Source: an uncultured Chloroflexota bacterium (GTDB lineage: Bacteria; Chloroflexota; Limnocylindria; Limnocylindrales; Limnocylindraceae). Taken from it: a stretch of 8,556 nucleotides of DNA. The stretch covers positions 1 to 8,556 of the forward strand of contig CAJABS010000189.1 of assembly GCA_903938075.1 (NCBI GenBank). Direction: 5' to 3'. Both the position numbers and the translations under genes were made by a program. The notes beneath the pieces were generated by a model, which saw only the letters and a program-made list of their open reading frames with translations, was not told the origin of the DNA and did no database searches. How positions within the stretch are numbered: the stretch's first letter is position 1; each line of letters opens with the position of its first letter. This document shows, one piece after another, positions 1 to 5,823 of this stretch.

Positions 1-252
1 TGGCATGTGTGCGAGCTGCAGCAGCGCGGCACCGCCTCGAGCATGTTGCCGCCAGGTCGATACACCGAACTCGAGGCGAGCGTCCAGGCCTTCGACTTGA
101 TGGTTGCCGACCGCTACGCCGCCGACGGGAAGCGCACCTCGCGCGGTTGGGCCGCCGGCCTCGCCCCAGGCGACATGGAGGGGATCGACTTCAGTGATCG
201 CCAGGCGGCCCGTGCCGCCATCGCCGCAAAACTCGCCGCCGCCGCGGAGTAG
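1..252 (+). CDS. C-terminal fragment of an unrecognised protein (5' end outside window)
   Basis: The frame is open from the first base of the window to a TAG at 250-252 and gives 83 residues, so this is the end of a gene that starts upstream. A GTG at 7-9 is available, but nothing shows it to be the real start. The codons are strongly G/C-ending, which supports real coding. The fragment has no membrane segment. It carries a charged stretch around 'VADRYAADGKRTSRGW' and ends in an Ala-rich helix-like tail (ARAAIAAKLAAAAE). I do not recognise the family and give no function. It is the only plus-strand gene here and converges on the flavin oxidase, with 9 bases between the two stop codons. Confidence 0.7.
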   Translation, partial: WHVCELQQRGTASSMLPPGRYTELEASVQAFDLMVADRYAADGKRTSRGWAAGLAPGDMEGIDFSDRQAARAAIAAKLAAAAE

Positions 253-257
253 CGCCA

Positions 258-274
258 GGGGCTAGGCGAGCCCC
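258..274. terminator. Small hairpin at the convergent gene junction, possible bidirectional terminator
   Basis: GGGGCT (258-263) and AGCCCC (269-274) form a perfect 6-bp GC-rich stem with a 5-base loop. It lies just after the plus-strand stop (250-252) and covers the last codons and the stop (262-264) of the minus-strand oxidase. It is placed where a shared terminator would be expected. Neither side has a clear T-run; the plus side continues atctctccc. Termination activity is therefore uncertain. Confidence 0.35.
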
Positions 275-1422
275 ATCTCTCCCATTGGGCTCGATGGCCC
301 TTCGCTGCGATCGCGTAGCTTGAAGCGTCGATCAGGGAGCTGCATCGGATTGTTATTCAGTGCAGCGCGCGCCATCAGCTCCCCCACCATGGGGCCCTGC
401 TTGTAGCCATGCCCTGAGCCACCGCCGGCCAACCAAATCGCAGGGTTCTCGGGATGCTGATCGACCACGTAGTGACCGCTCTTGGTGCGCTCATGTTGGC
501 AAGCACGCGTCTCCTTGATTGGTGCACTCTTCAGTGCAGGGAAGCGCACCGCGCACTCACGCGCTCGCGCGATCGACGTTGGATGCGCCTCGTCAGGCCA
601 GTTACTCGGATCAAAGCTCCCCGCGTCAAACTCCGGGCCAACCTTCACGCCGTGACCCTGATCGTTCGGAATCCCCCACACCGCAAGCCCTTCGTCGATC
701 CAAGTTGGCATTTGGCCCACGCCCATGTTCGGCGCATCGAAATAGATCGCATCGCGGCGCACCGGAATGATCGACGCCTCGGCATCGGCGCCAACGAGCT
801 GCGGAAAGAGTTCAGGGAGCCACGGCCCCGCCGCCCATACCGTTGCACCGGCAGCAATGGGTGAACCACTCACATCAAGGGCGCTGCCATCCGCTGCGGG
901 TGTTGCGCGACCGCGCGTAATCACACCACCCTCGCGCTCGAACATGCGCGCCGCCGCGCGTACGCCGTTCCCCGCGCGCAGGAATCCCGCAGTCGGCTCG
1001 TAGAGGACAGAGCTGAGGCCGTCGATGCCAAGTGCTGGCCAGCGGTGCAGCGCCTCTTCGGGGGTGATGCGCTCGCATGGCACACCGGCCTCGCGCATGC
1101 GCGCTTCAGAGTTTGCCTCCCAGATGCCGTCACCCGAGACGAACCAGGCAACACCGCTCTCAACAAAGATCTGTTCGCCAGCCGCCTCGCCCAGCTCTTT
1201 CCAGGCAACCAGTGCGCGCTGCGTCCAGCCCATGAGCAGCGCATCCTCTCCATGGGAGTGCCGAATGATGCGGCTGTGGTCACCCGAGGTGGTCTTGGCT
1301 CCGCCCGGCTCGCGCTCTTCGATCAGTTGAACAGTGGCACCGAGTCGACGTGCTTGCAGCGCGGTCCAAGAACCCCAGACGCCACCGCCAACCACTAGTA
1401 GGTCGGGTGTGCCGCCCGCCAT
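262..1422 (-). CDS. FAD-dependent amine oxidase of the monomeric sarcosine oxidase / N-methyl amino acid oxidase type
   Basis: A 386-residue DAO-superfamily flavoprotein, close to the usual 380-390 residues of monomeric sarcosine oxidase (MSOX). The N-terminal dinucleotide-binding motif GGGVWG is at residues 12-17. 'SRIIRHSHGE' (50-59) matches the MSOX flavin and substrate loop; Arg54 corresponds to the substrate-carboxylate Arg52. Lys260 in HGVKVG matches the oxygen-activating Lys265. Cys308 sits 13 residues before the Asp of HYVVD, exactly as the Cys that carries covalent 8-alpha-S-cysteinyl FAD does. Lys341 in SGHGYK matches substrate-binding Lys348. These residues predict an active cytoplasmic enzyme that oxidises a secondary amine such as an N-methyl or cyclic amino acid, using O2 and releasing H2O2. 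The ATG lies 2 bases after the ATPase stop, so it is the last gene of the importer operon. Its Shine-Dalgarno sequence is weak (AAGAAG). The exact substrate is unknown. Confidence 0.9.
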   Translation of the reverse strand: MAGGTPDLLVVGGGVWGSWTALQARRLGATVQLIEEREPGGAKTTSGDHSRIIRHSHGEDALLMGWTQRALVAWKELGEAAGEQIFVESGVAWFVSGDGIWEANSEARMREAGVPCERITPEEALHRWPALGIDGLSSVLYEPTAGFLRAGNGVRAAARMFEREGGVITRGRATPAADGSALDVSGSPIAAGATVWAAGPWLPELFPQLVGADAEASIIPVRRDAIYFDAPNMGVGQMPTWIDEGLAVWGIPNDQGHGVKVGPEFDAGSFDPSNWPDEAHPTSIARARECAVRFPALKSAPIKETRACQHERTKSGHYVVDQHPENPAIWLAGGGSGHGYKQGPMVGELMARAALNNNPMQLPDRRFKLRDRSEGPSSPMGEMGLA

Positions 1423-1424
1423 GG

Positions 1425-2288
1425 CTACTTCTTTGCGCCGAGGGTGCGGAAGCGCGAGAGGAACTCCTTGGTTCGCGGGTCCTTCGGCGCGTCGATCACC
1501 TGCTCTGGTGGTCCGACCTCAGCGAACTCGCCCTTATCCATGTAGTAGACGCGATCGGCAGCTTCGTGTGCAAAGTCCATCTCGTGGGTGACCACGATCA
1601 TGGTGCGCCCTTCGTGCGCCAGGTCGGCCATCACCTTGAGCACTTCGCCAACGAGCGTTGGATCGAGCGCCGATGTTGGCTCGTCGAACAGCAGCACCTT
1701 CGGCTGCATGGTGAGTGCGCGCGCAATAGCGACACGCTGACGCTGGCCACCGGAGAGTCGCGATGGGTACTCATCACGCTTCTCGAGCAGGCCAACCTTG
1801 GCGAGATACTTCTCGGCGATCGCCTCGGCCTCTTTGCGCGCCATCCCCTTCACGTGAATCGGCGCCTCCACGCAGTTCTCAATCACGCTCAGGTGCGGGA
1901 AGAGGTTGAACTCCTGGAAGACCATGCCAGCGCGCATGCGCACCTCACGAATGCGCTCCTGGCGCTCACTCCCCTCTTTGTGGAATGGATCTGCGCCAAC
2001 GATGACGCCATCGATCTCGACGGTGCCGTCGGTTGGATCCTCAAGGAAGTTCATGCTGCGTAGGAAGGTGCTCTTGCCTGAGCCTGAGCGGCCCAAGATA
2101 CAGACGGTCTCGCCTGGCCACACGGTGATCGAGGCGCCGCGCAGCACATGGTTCTCGCCGAACCACTTTGTGATGTTGGTTGCCTTCAGCACTGGCTCGG
2201 CCCCTGGTTTCACCAAGATCCCTGGCTTCTCGGCCGGGTGGACTGGGTGGATTGCCGGAGTTTTGGAGAGGTGCTTCATGTCGCTCAT
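1425..2288 (-). CDS. Polar amino acid ABC transporter ATP-binding protein (GlnQ/HisP type)
   Basis: A 287-residue ATPase that drives the importer from the cytoplasmic face. All hallmarks are present in order: aromatic A-loop in KWFG (41-44), Walker A GRSGSGKST (66-74), Q-loop Gln125 in FQEFNLFPHL, signature LSGGQ (178-182), Walker B VLLFDEP (198-204), D-loop SALD (206-209) and switch His235 in VVTHEMDF. The sequence is typical of the amino acid (PAAT) branch. The N-terminus is about 30 residues longer than usual GlnQ proteins and is rich in Pro, Lys and His. The ATG start is still well supported: AAGGAG lies 8 bases upstream and ATG overlaps the permease stop as ATGA, indicating translational coupling. 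A GTG at residue 26 (2213) would give a standard length but has weaker support. The oxidase starts 2 bases after this stop. Confidence 0.96.
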   Translation of the reverse strand: MSDMKHLSKTPAIHPVHPAEKPGILVKPGAEPVLKATNITKWFGENHVLRGASITVWPGETVCILGRSGSGKSTFLRSMNFLEDPTDGTVEIDGVIVGADPFHKEGSERQERIREVRMRAGMVFQEFNLFPHLSVIENCVEAPIHVKGMARKEAEAIAEKYLAKVGLLEKRDEYPSRLSGGQRQRVAIARALTMQPKVLLFDEPTSALDPTLVGEVLKVMADLAHEGRTMIVVTHEMDFAHEAADRVYYMDKGEFAEVGPPEQVIDAPKDPRTKEFLSRFRTLGAKK

Positions 2289-3112
2289 CCCTTCATCTCC
2301 TTGTTGCGGTCGCCAGCAGCAAGGCGTGCTTCAACACGGTTCTGTACGGCGGTGAAGAGAATGGTGAGCACCCAGTACACAGCCGCCGCAATCAACAGGG
2401 TCTGCAGGGACTTGAACTCCTTGCGACCAACATTTTGAGCGCGCCAAAGGATTTCTTGCAGCGTAACTGCCGAGGCGAGTGCCGAGTCCTTGAGCATGGC
2501 CACAAAGTCATTGCCGATCGCAGGAACAATGATACGGAAGGCCTGTGGTGCAACGATGCGCCGGAAGGCAGTCCTCTCCGACATGCCAAGTGCGACGGCA
2601 GCCTCACGCTGGCCACCTGGAACTGCTTGGAGGCCGGCGCGGAAGATCTCGGTCATGTAGGCGCCGTAGTTCATACCGAGTGCACCAACAGCGCAGACAA
2701 ACGGTTCAAGCACGATGCCAACCTGCGGCAAGGCCAAGTACCAAAAGAGTAGTTGCAGCAATAGAGGTGTACCGCGGAAAAAGCTGACATAGAAGGATGC
2801 AACCGCATTTGCTGTCGCACTTCGAGAGAGGCGACCAAGCGCACCAAACGTCGCCAATATGGTGGCGAGAACAATGGAGAGTAGTGATACGGCAATCGTG
2901 AGTCCAGCGCCTGCGAGGATGAAAGGCGCGACCTTAGTGATGAAGGAGGCTTCAACGTTCAGATAGGTGCCGATGAACAGGAGGATGAGCGCAAGGATGA
3001 CTGCCGAGACTAGGCGAAACCGCAGTCGCCAAGCGCTCTCGCGGCGACGGTCATTGACCGCCACTGCGCTCGCTAGCTGATCTTGTTGATGGTTCGTACT
3101 TGGCATGTTCAC
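2285..3112 (-). CDS. Amino acid ABC transporter permease (HisM/GlnP family)
   Basis: A 275-residue integral membrane subunit. After a charged, Gln-rich cytoplasmic N-terminus of about 30 residues come about five or six hydrophobic segments (roughly 34-53, 63-90, 101-130, 134-152, 195-215, 236-256). The family motif FRGTPLLLQL is at 112-121. The EAA loop that docks on the ATPase starts at Glu170 (EAAVALGM) and continues through the APQAFR and P-IGNDF stretch. This is the only permease gene seen here, so a homodimer is likely. The start is GTG at 3110-3112, with GGAGG 10 bases upstream; an ATG two codons in (3104-3106) is the alternative. The gene lies 80 bases after the binding-protein stop, beyond a strong hairpin, and overlaps the ATPase start by 4 bases. 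Confidence 0.95.
   Translation of the reverse strand: MNMPSTNHQQDQLASAVAVNDRRRESAWRLRFRLVSAVILALILLFIGTYLNVEASFITKVAPFILAGAGLTIAVSLLSIVLATILATFGALGRLSRSATANAVASFYVSFFRGTPLLLQLLFWYLALPQVGIVLEPFVCAVGALGMNYGAYMTEIFRAGLQAVPGGQREAAVALGMSERTAFRRIVAPQAFRIIVPAIGNDFVAMLKDSALASAVTLQEILWRAQNVGRKEFKSLQTLLIAAAVYWVLTILFTAVQNRVEARLAAGDRNKEMKG
2297..2302 (-). promoter_or_regulatory. Ribosome binding site of the ATPase gene
   Basis: On the minus strand this reads AAGGAG, 8 bases before the ATG at 2286-2288. It lies inside the end of the permease gene. Together with the ATGA overlap it favours the long ATPase start over the internal GTG at 2213. Confidence 0.7.
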
Positions 3113-3122
3113 CCTTCAGATA

Positions 3123-3127
3123 CCTCC
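3123..3127 (-). promoter_or_regulatory. Ribosome binding site of the permease gene, touching the hairpin foot
   Basis: On the minus strand this reads GGAGG, 10 bases before the GTG start at 3110-3112. Two of its bases (3126-3127) are also the foot of the hairpin at 3126-3157, so folding of the hairpin could reduce ribosome access to the permease. Confidence 0.6.
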
Positions 3128-3157
3128 TGGGGGCCACGGTTGCCCGTGACCCCCAGG
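3126..3157 (-). terminator. Strong intercistronic hairpin between binding-protein and permease genes
   Basis: The arms 3126-3139 (CCTGGGGGCCACGG) and 3144-3157 (CCGTGACCCCCAGG) form a 14-bp stem with a 4-base loop. The single mismatch, C3134 with A3149 on the plus strand, becomes a G-U pair in minus-strand RNA, so the transcript of this operon pairs completely. It begins 35 bases after the binding-protein stop and ends 13 bases before the permease start. There is no T-run after it. It is therefore better read as an RNA 3'-end stabiliser or partial terminator, of the kind that keeps binding-protein mRNA above permease and ATPase mRNA, than as a full terminator. Confidence 0.75.
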
Positions 3158-3192
3158 TGATTCATGGTTCGTTGCGTACGGCTAGCGCAGCG

Positions 3193-4101
3193 TTACTGCT
3201 TAACGGTAACGTCCGCACCCTTCAGGCTTGCCTTCGACAAGGCTGAAAGCGTGCCGTCGGCATGTGCCGCAGCAATGATCTCATCGATTGCCGCCAACAT
3301 TGAGGCGGTGTCCTTACCGCCCTTGTCGAGTGCAACCGAGATCTTCTCAGCAGTCAGCCACTTGTTGTCCAAGTACTTGATCGCCGCGCCACTTGCGATG
3401 GCGTTATCAATGAACTCCTTGCCCTGAACAAAGCCGTCCCAGGTTCGACCTGCGGTGAGCTTCTCAATGCAAAGGTTGTCCGTCTCCTCGGAGGTGACGG
3501 TGATGCCGGTTGGTGGTGGTGCGGAAACTTCAACCAGTGACTGGTTAGCGAATTCGCCCTTCAGCCAGCTCTCGTAGAGCGTGCCAGAACCGATGCAGAA
3601 CTCCTTGCCAGTAAGATCGGCAAGCGATGTTGCTGTTGAGCTAGTTGGCACGGCAACGTACGCCAAGGCGTAGTAGTACGGCTCAGAGAAGTCGATCACC
3701 GCGGTGCGGCTCTCGGTCTGCGCCATGGAGCCAACAGAGACGTCCCAACGGTCGGCCCAATTGCCAGCAGTCAGGGCGTCCCAGCTTGGGGTCTCCCACT
3801 TAATGGTGACGCCGAGCTTCTCCGCGATGAGCTTGGCAACGTCGATATCAAATCCTTCGTACTCATTGCTCGTCGCATTGAGCGATGAGAATGGCGGATA
3901 GTTGGGGTCCGTCGAAATGCGCACAACACCCTGCTTGCAAACGAAGCCAAGGAGTGTGGTCTCAGCCTCGCCTGCGGCGATGGCCTTCTCACAGATAGTC
4001 CCTGCTGCGGCACTTGGGCTTGGGCTCGCGCTCGCGCCACAGGCACCAGCTACGAGGGCGGCGCCCGTAAGGAGCGCCAGGAGTGTCGACTTGATCTTCA
4101 T
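3193..4101 (-). CDS. Amino-acid-type ABC transporter substrate-binding lipoprotein (SBP_bac_3)
   Basis: A 302-residue extracellular solute-binding lipoprotein. The signal peptide MKIKSTLLALLTG... ends in the lipobox VAGAC with lipidated Cys21, then an Ala/Ser/Pro linker (22-34). The binding domain starts near 'VRISTDPNYPPF' (60-71), with the family motifs EGFDID (82-87) and TESRTAVIDFSEPYY (129-143). Arg132 is the residue that normally binds the ligand alpha-carboxylate. In the second lobe, GRTWDGFVQG (218-227) aligns with the GR-DA-hinge motif of HisJ and GlnH, but the Asp that usually contacts the alpha-ammonium is Gly227. Cys37, Cys55, Cys169 and Cys211 remain in the mature protein and could form disulfides. 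The ATG has GAGGT 9 bases upstream. It is the first gene of the importer-oxidase operon. The ligand is not identifiable; an N-substituted or otherwise atypical amino acid is my inference. Confidence 0.93.
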   Translation of the reverse strand: MKIKSTLLALLTGAALVAGACGASASPSPSAAAGTICEKAIAAGEAETTLLGFVCKQGVVRISTDPNYPPFSSLNATSNEYEGFDIDVAKLIAEKLGVTIKWETPSWDALTAGNWADRWDVSVGSMAQTESRTAVIDFSEPYYYALAYVAVPTSSTATSLADLTGKEFCIGSGTLYESWLKGEFANQSLVEVSAPPPTGITVTSEETDNLCIEKLTAGRTWDGFVQGKEFIDNAIASGAAIKYLDNKWLTAEKISVALDKGGKDTASMLAAIDEIIAAAHADGTLSALSKASLKGADVTVKQ

Positions 4102-4128
4102 CTCGTCACTACCTCACATATACCGGCG

Positions 4129-4138
4129 GGGCTAGCCC
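4129..4138. promoter_or_regulatory. Perfect 10-bp palindrome upstream of the binding-protein gene, possible operator
   Basis: GGGCTAGCCC is a perfect inverted repeat in the 146-base gap before the importer operon, 28 bases from the ATG. It would lie in the 5' leader downstream of the proposed promoter. It could be a repressor site or only GC-rich chance sequence; no regulator gene is nearby to help decide. Confidence 0.25.
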
Positions 4139-4166
4139 AACGGGCCACCTCGGCGCCTTGGGAGCG

Positions 4167-4196
4167 ATGATCCCACGCTCACATCCGTACTGCCAA
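4167..4196 (-). promoter_or_regulatory. Candidate promoter of the importer-oxidase operon
   Basis: On the minus strand TTGGCA (4191-4196, five of six matches to TTGACA) is followed after 18 bases by GATCAT (4167-4172, four of six to TATAAT). The start of transcription would be near 4160, giving a leader of about 60 bases that includes the palindrome at 4129-4138. I found no recognisable riboswitch in this leader. The call rests only on consensus matching. Confidence 0.3.
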
Positions 4197-4247
4197 TAGG
4201 TTGCGCAGGCCGCCGAGCCCCTTCGGATACCCCCGTGAAGGCCCCGC

Positions 4248-5159
4248 CTAGCGGCGCGCAGCCACCAGCACGCCTGTAAAGAGCACGAGCGCGCCAAGCA
4301 GCTGTCCAGGGGAGGGGATCTCGCCGAAGATCAGCGCCCCCGCGACCACCGTCATGAGCGGCTGCACAAAGAGGAGCACCGAGCCGACGACGCTCGGAAG
4401 ATGCGGAATCGAGGCATTGATCAGCGGGTAGCCGAGCACCTGCGACATGAGGGCGAGGAGCACCAGGTAGCCGACCCCTGGCCAGAGATCGGGCGGGAGG
4501 AGCGTGCCGCCGGCGGCGGCGATGAGCCCTGAGACGAGAATGGTGCCGATCGCCGCGTCGCGCAGCATGCCGAACGGCCCCACGGCGCTCGAGCCCGATG
4601 AGATGCGGCGCGTGATCACCAGGTAGAGGCCGTAGAAGGCCGCTGCGCCGAGGCCCCAGAGCACACCGAGGGCGGGGTCGCTACCGGCCGACACGTTGAG
4701 TGTTCCCGCAAATGGATCGACAACCTGGGCGAGTAGGAGTAGCCCGAGGAAGGCGAACGGGATCGCCGCGATGGCACGGCCTGGTGTGCGCTCCCCCATG
4801 AGTGCGGCGTAGATGCCAACGATGAAGACCTGTGCATTTGGTACCACCGTGGCCAAGCCCACGCCAAGCAACGGAATCGAGATGTGGAAGCACTGCAGGT
4901 CGAGGGCGAAGAGTCCGCCGGCAAGAACGGCGAGGAGCCGATCACGGCGCGTTGCCGAGTGCCCTTCGCGTCGCGCAATGAACCAGAGGAACGGAAGAGA
5001 GACAACGCCGCGGAAGAGCGTGACGACCGCAGGGCTCCCACCGGAGAGCTTTGCCAGCGTGGATGACTGTGAAATCGCCAGCGCGCCAAGAGCGGCGCCG
5101 AGCCGCGGGTGTCGAGTAGCGAATCCTAGTGGGGCAGCTGGCATTGCTGCAGGATACAC
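4248..5159 (-). CDS. EamA/DMT-superfamily transporter
   Basis: A membrane protein of 303 residues (298 from the internal ATG), almost wholly hydrophobic, with about ten predicted helices arranged as two EamA repeats. Each repeat ends in the usual short Gly-Glu turn: MGERTPG (121-127, Glu123) and FGEIPSPG (278-285, Glu280), followed by a Gly-rich last helix. The first-repeat helix contains TLFRGVVSLPF (47-57), the common R-G/A region. Family members export or exchange amino acids, nucleosides or other metabolites, and sequence alone does not give the substrate. The start is uncertain: GTG at 5157-5159 has no Shine-Dalgarno sequence, and neither does ATG at 5142-5144. It is followed by a 146-base gap and preceded by a strong hairpin, so it is probably its own unit. 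Confidence 0.9.
   Translation of the reverse strand: MYPAAMPAAPLGFATRHPRLGAALGALAISQSSTLAKLSGGSPAVVTLFRGVVSLPFLWFIARREGHSATRRDRLLAVLAGGLFALDLQCFHISIPLLGVGLATVVPNAQVFIVGIYAALMGERTPGRAIAAIPFAFLGLLLLAQVVDPFAGTLNVSAGSDPALGVLWGLGAAAFYGLYLVITRRISSGSSAVGPFGMLRDAAIGTILVSGLIAAAGGTLLPPDLWPGVGYLVLLALMSQVLGYPLINASIPHLPSVVGSVLLFVQPLMTVVAGALIFGEIPSPGQLLGALVLFTGVLVAARR
5142..5156 (-). promoter_or_regulatory. Possible leaderless start of the EamA transporter
   Basis: On the minus strand TATCCT (5151-5156) lies 6 bases before the ATG at 5142-5144, the spacing expected if transcription begins at the A of the ATG. No ribosome binding site precedes either candidate start. The match to TATAAT is only four of six and no good -35 is seen, so this is a weak proposal. 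Confidence 0.2.
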
Positions 5160-5179
5160 AGAGCGGAACGGTAGACGCA

Positions 5180-5219
5180 GAGCCGCCGCAGCCTACCCGC
5201 CAGTGAGCTGCGGCGACTC
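5180..5219 (-). terminator. Strong hairpin after the flavin cassette, probable transcript end
   Basis: The arms 5180-5192 (GAGCCGCCGCAGC) and 5207-5219 (GCTGCGGCGACTC) give a 13-bp stem with a 14-base loop. The one plus-strand mismatch (C5183 with A5216) becomes a G-U pair in minus-strand RNA, so it is complete in the direction of the genes. It starts 22 bases after the stop of the acidic-tail protein. There is no U-tract, so it may act as an mRNA end stabiliser or a Rho-assisted end rather than a classic terminator. Confidence 0.6.
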
Positions 5220-5241
5220 GTTGTCGTTGGGCGGCTAGCGA

Positions 5242-5703
5242 TTAGTCGTCGGCGCCGTCCTCATCTTCATCTTCGTCCTCATCTTCATCTTCGTCTTCGT
5301 CCTCGTCCTCATCTTCATCTTCGTCTTCGTCTTCGTCCTCATCATCCGAGTCGCCGCCAGCTGGTGGCGGAATGACGATCGGGTCAGTGCCAGGTGCCGG
5401 GTCAACAGCGGGCACATCGGATGGTGCCGGCGTGGCATCAACGACAGGGGTTGGATCGACAGAAGCATCGGGCGTCTGGTCTGCGACCGCTGCGGTCTCA
5501 GTACCGCCGAGTGGCGGCAAGATGCCTGGCTGACTTGCGAATGCTCCACCAATCGAGAGGCCGAATCCGGCGGCCAGCACGAAGGCGGCAATCGTTGACG
5601 CTGGGTGGCGACCACTGGAGATCGCCTGCGGTGCGTACTCGGGGCGCCACGGCTCCATCGGAGCGAGTTCCTGGCCCTCGAATGAGCTCTTCTTCTTTGC
5701 CAT
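5242..5703 (-). CDS. Single-pass membrane protein with Pro-rich linker and long Asp/Glu tail (unknown function)
   Basis: A 153-residue protein I cannot assign to a family. A basic start (MAKKK) and a hydrophilic region to about residue 34 lead into one hydrophobic segment (about 35-56, IAAFVLAAGFGLSIGGAF). A Pro/Ala/Thr/Asp-rich linker follows (58-117). The last 36 residues (118-153) contain 33 acidic residues, including 29 strictly alternating Asp and Glu. The positive-inside rule puts the acidic tail outside the cell. The ATG has AAAGGAG 7 bases upstream, directly after the stop of a possible small ORF. It is the last gene of the flavin electron-transfer cassette. The linker shares 'ASVDPT' with the FMN-binding protein of the same cassette. 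A role in binding cations or metals, or in holding a basic partner at the surface, is my inference only. Confidence 0.8.
   Translation of the reverse strand: MAKKKSSFEGQELAPMEPWRPEYAPQAISSGRHPASTIAAFVLAAGFGLSIGGAFASQPGILPPLGGTETAAVADQTPDASVDPTPVVDATPAPSDVPAVDPAPGTDPIVIPPPAGGDSDDEDEDEDEDEDEDEDEDEDEDEDEDEDEDGADD
5257..5340 (-). repeat. Hexanucleotide-based coding microsatellite encoding the (Glu-Asp)n tail
   Basis: On the plus strand an 18-base unit, gtcctcatcttcatcttc, occurs at 5257-5274, 5275-5292 and 5305-5322, with single hexamers gtcttc or gtcctc between and after. Every unit is a multiple of 6 bases (two codons), so slippage would lengthen or shorten the tail without breaking the frame. 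Mixed GAT/GAC and GAA/GAG codons show that the tract has partly diverged. Confidence 0.9.
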
Positions 5704-5716
5704 GAGTTTGCTCCTT

Positions 5717-5815
5717 TCAATCGCCTCGGCTATCGCCTCGGTCGCCTATAGCCATGATCGGTGCCTGGTAGTGCGGGCGTCCTGTGTGGGAGCACAGGAA
5801 GTCGTGAGAAGTCAC
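5717..5815 (-). CDS. Possible small ORF of 32 codons between apbE and the acidic-tail gene
   Basis: This small ORF runs from GTG (5813-5815) to TGA (5717-5719). AAGGAG lies 8 bases upstream, overlapping the apbE stop region; an in-frame TTG immediately before the GTG (5816-5818) would have 5-base spacing. The stop is followed without a gap by the AAAGGAG of the next gene, the usual layout for coupled translation. The peptide begins VTSHDFLCSHTGRPH and ends GDRGDSRGD. It has no membrane segment and I recognise no family. It spans two short hairpins and a tandem repeat, so it might be a leader peptide rather than a stable protein. Its reality is unproven because 32 codons can stay open by chance. 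Confidence 0.4.
   Translation of the reverse strand: MTSHDFLCSHTGRPHYQAPIMAIGDRGDSRGD
5718..5741. repeat. Tandem 12-bp direct repeat
   Basis: caatcgcctcgg (5718-5729) is followed directly by ctatcgcctcgg (5730-5741), with ten of twelve bases identical, and a third partial copy tcgcct at 5742-5747. It lies just upstream of the ribosome binding site of the acidic-tail gene and encodes the repeated Arg-Gly-Asp end of the small ORF. On minus-strand RNA, GGCTAT (5748-5753) can pair with ATAGCC (5728-5733) across it. Confidence 0.55.
5780..5799 (-). other. Short hairpin in the apbE-acidic gene gap
   Basis: TCCTGTG (5780-5786) and CACAGGA (5793-5799) form a perfect 7-bp stem with a 6-base loop. 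It lies 28 bases after the apbE stop, within the possible small ORF. No T-run follows, so it is not a classic terminator. It may be an attenuation or stability element, or chance. Confidence 0.35.
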
Positions 5816-5823
5816 CAATAAAT

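Noticed and set aside
454..864. Plus-strand open frames within the oxidase region
   Set aside because: They are shadows of the oxidase; the minus-strand frame carries the MSOX active-site residues across this region.
1350..2063. Long plus-strand open frame (237 codons) opposite the oxidase and ATPase genes
   Set aside because: It lies antisense to an ATPase with every expected motif and shows no domain of its own. GC-rich genes often leave the opposite strand open.
2180..2752. Plus-strand open frame of 190 codons opposite the permease
   Set aside because: It is antisense to a well-supported permease and its composition looks like a shadow translation with no motif.
4102..4247. Searched the leader of the importer operon for a known riboswitch
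   Set aside because: I could not match it to a riboswitch consensus that I can recognise by eye. Only short GC-rich inverted repeats are present.
4109..4297. Minus-strand 62-codon frame overlapping the end of the EamA gene and the gap before the importer operon
   Set aside because: It has no clear ribosome binding site, its Trp/Cys/Arg-rich composition is unlike its neighbours, and most of it overlaps the transporter end or promoter region.
5257..5340. Regular repeats considered as a CRISPR array
   Set aside because: The units are 6-18 bases with no unique spacers and encode an in-frame Asp/Glu tail.
5235..5720. Second minus-strand frame of 161 codons over the acidic-tail gene
   Set aside because: Its Lys/Thr/Met/Arg tail is the repeat read in another frame. 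It lacks the ribosome binding site, basic start and membrane segment found in the chosen frame.
5717..5745. Two Arg-Gly-Asp triplets at the end of the small ORF, as a cell-adhesion motif
   Set aside because: They arise from the 12-bp tandem DNA repeat. An adhesion role has no support in this context.
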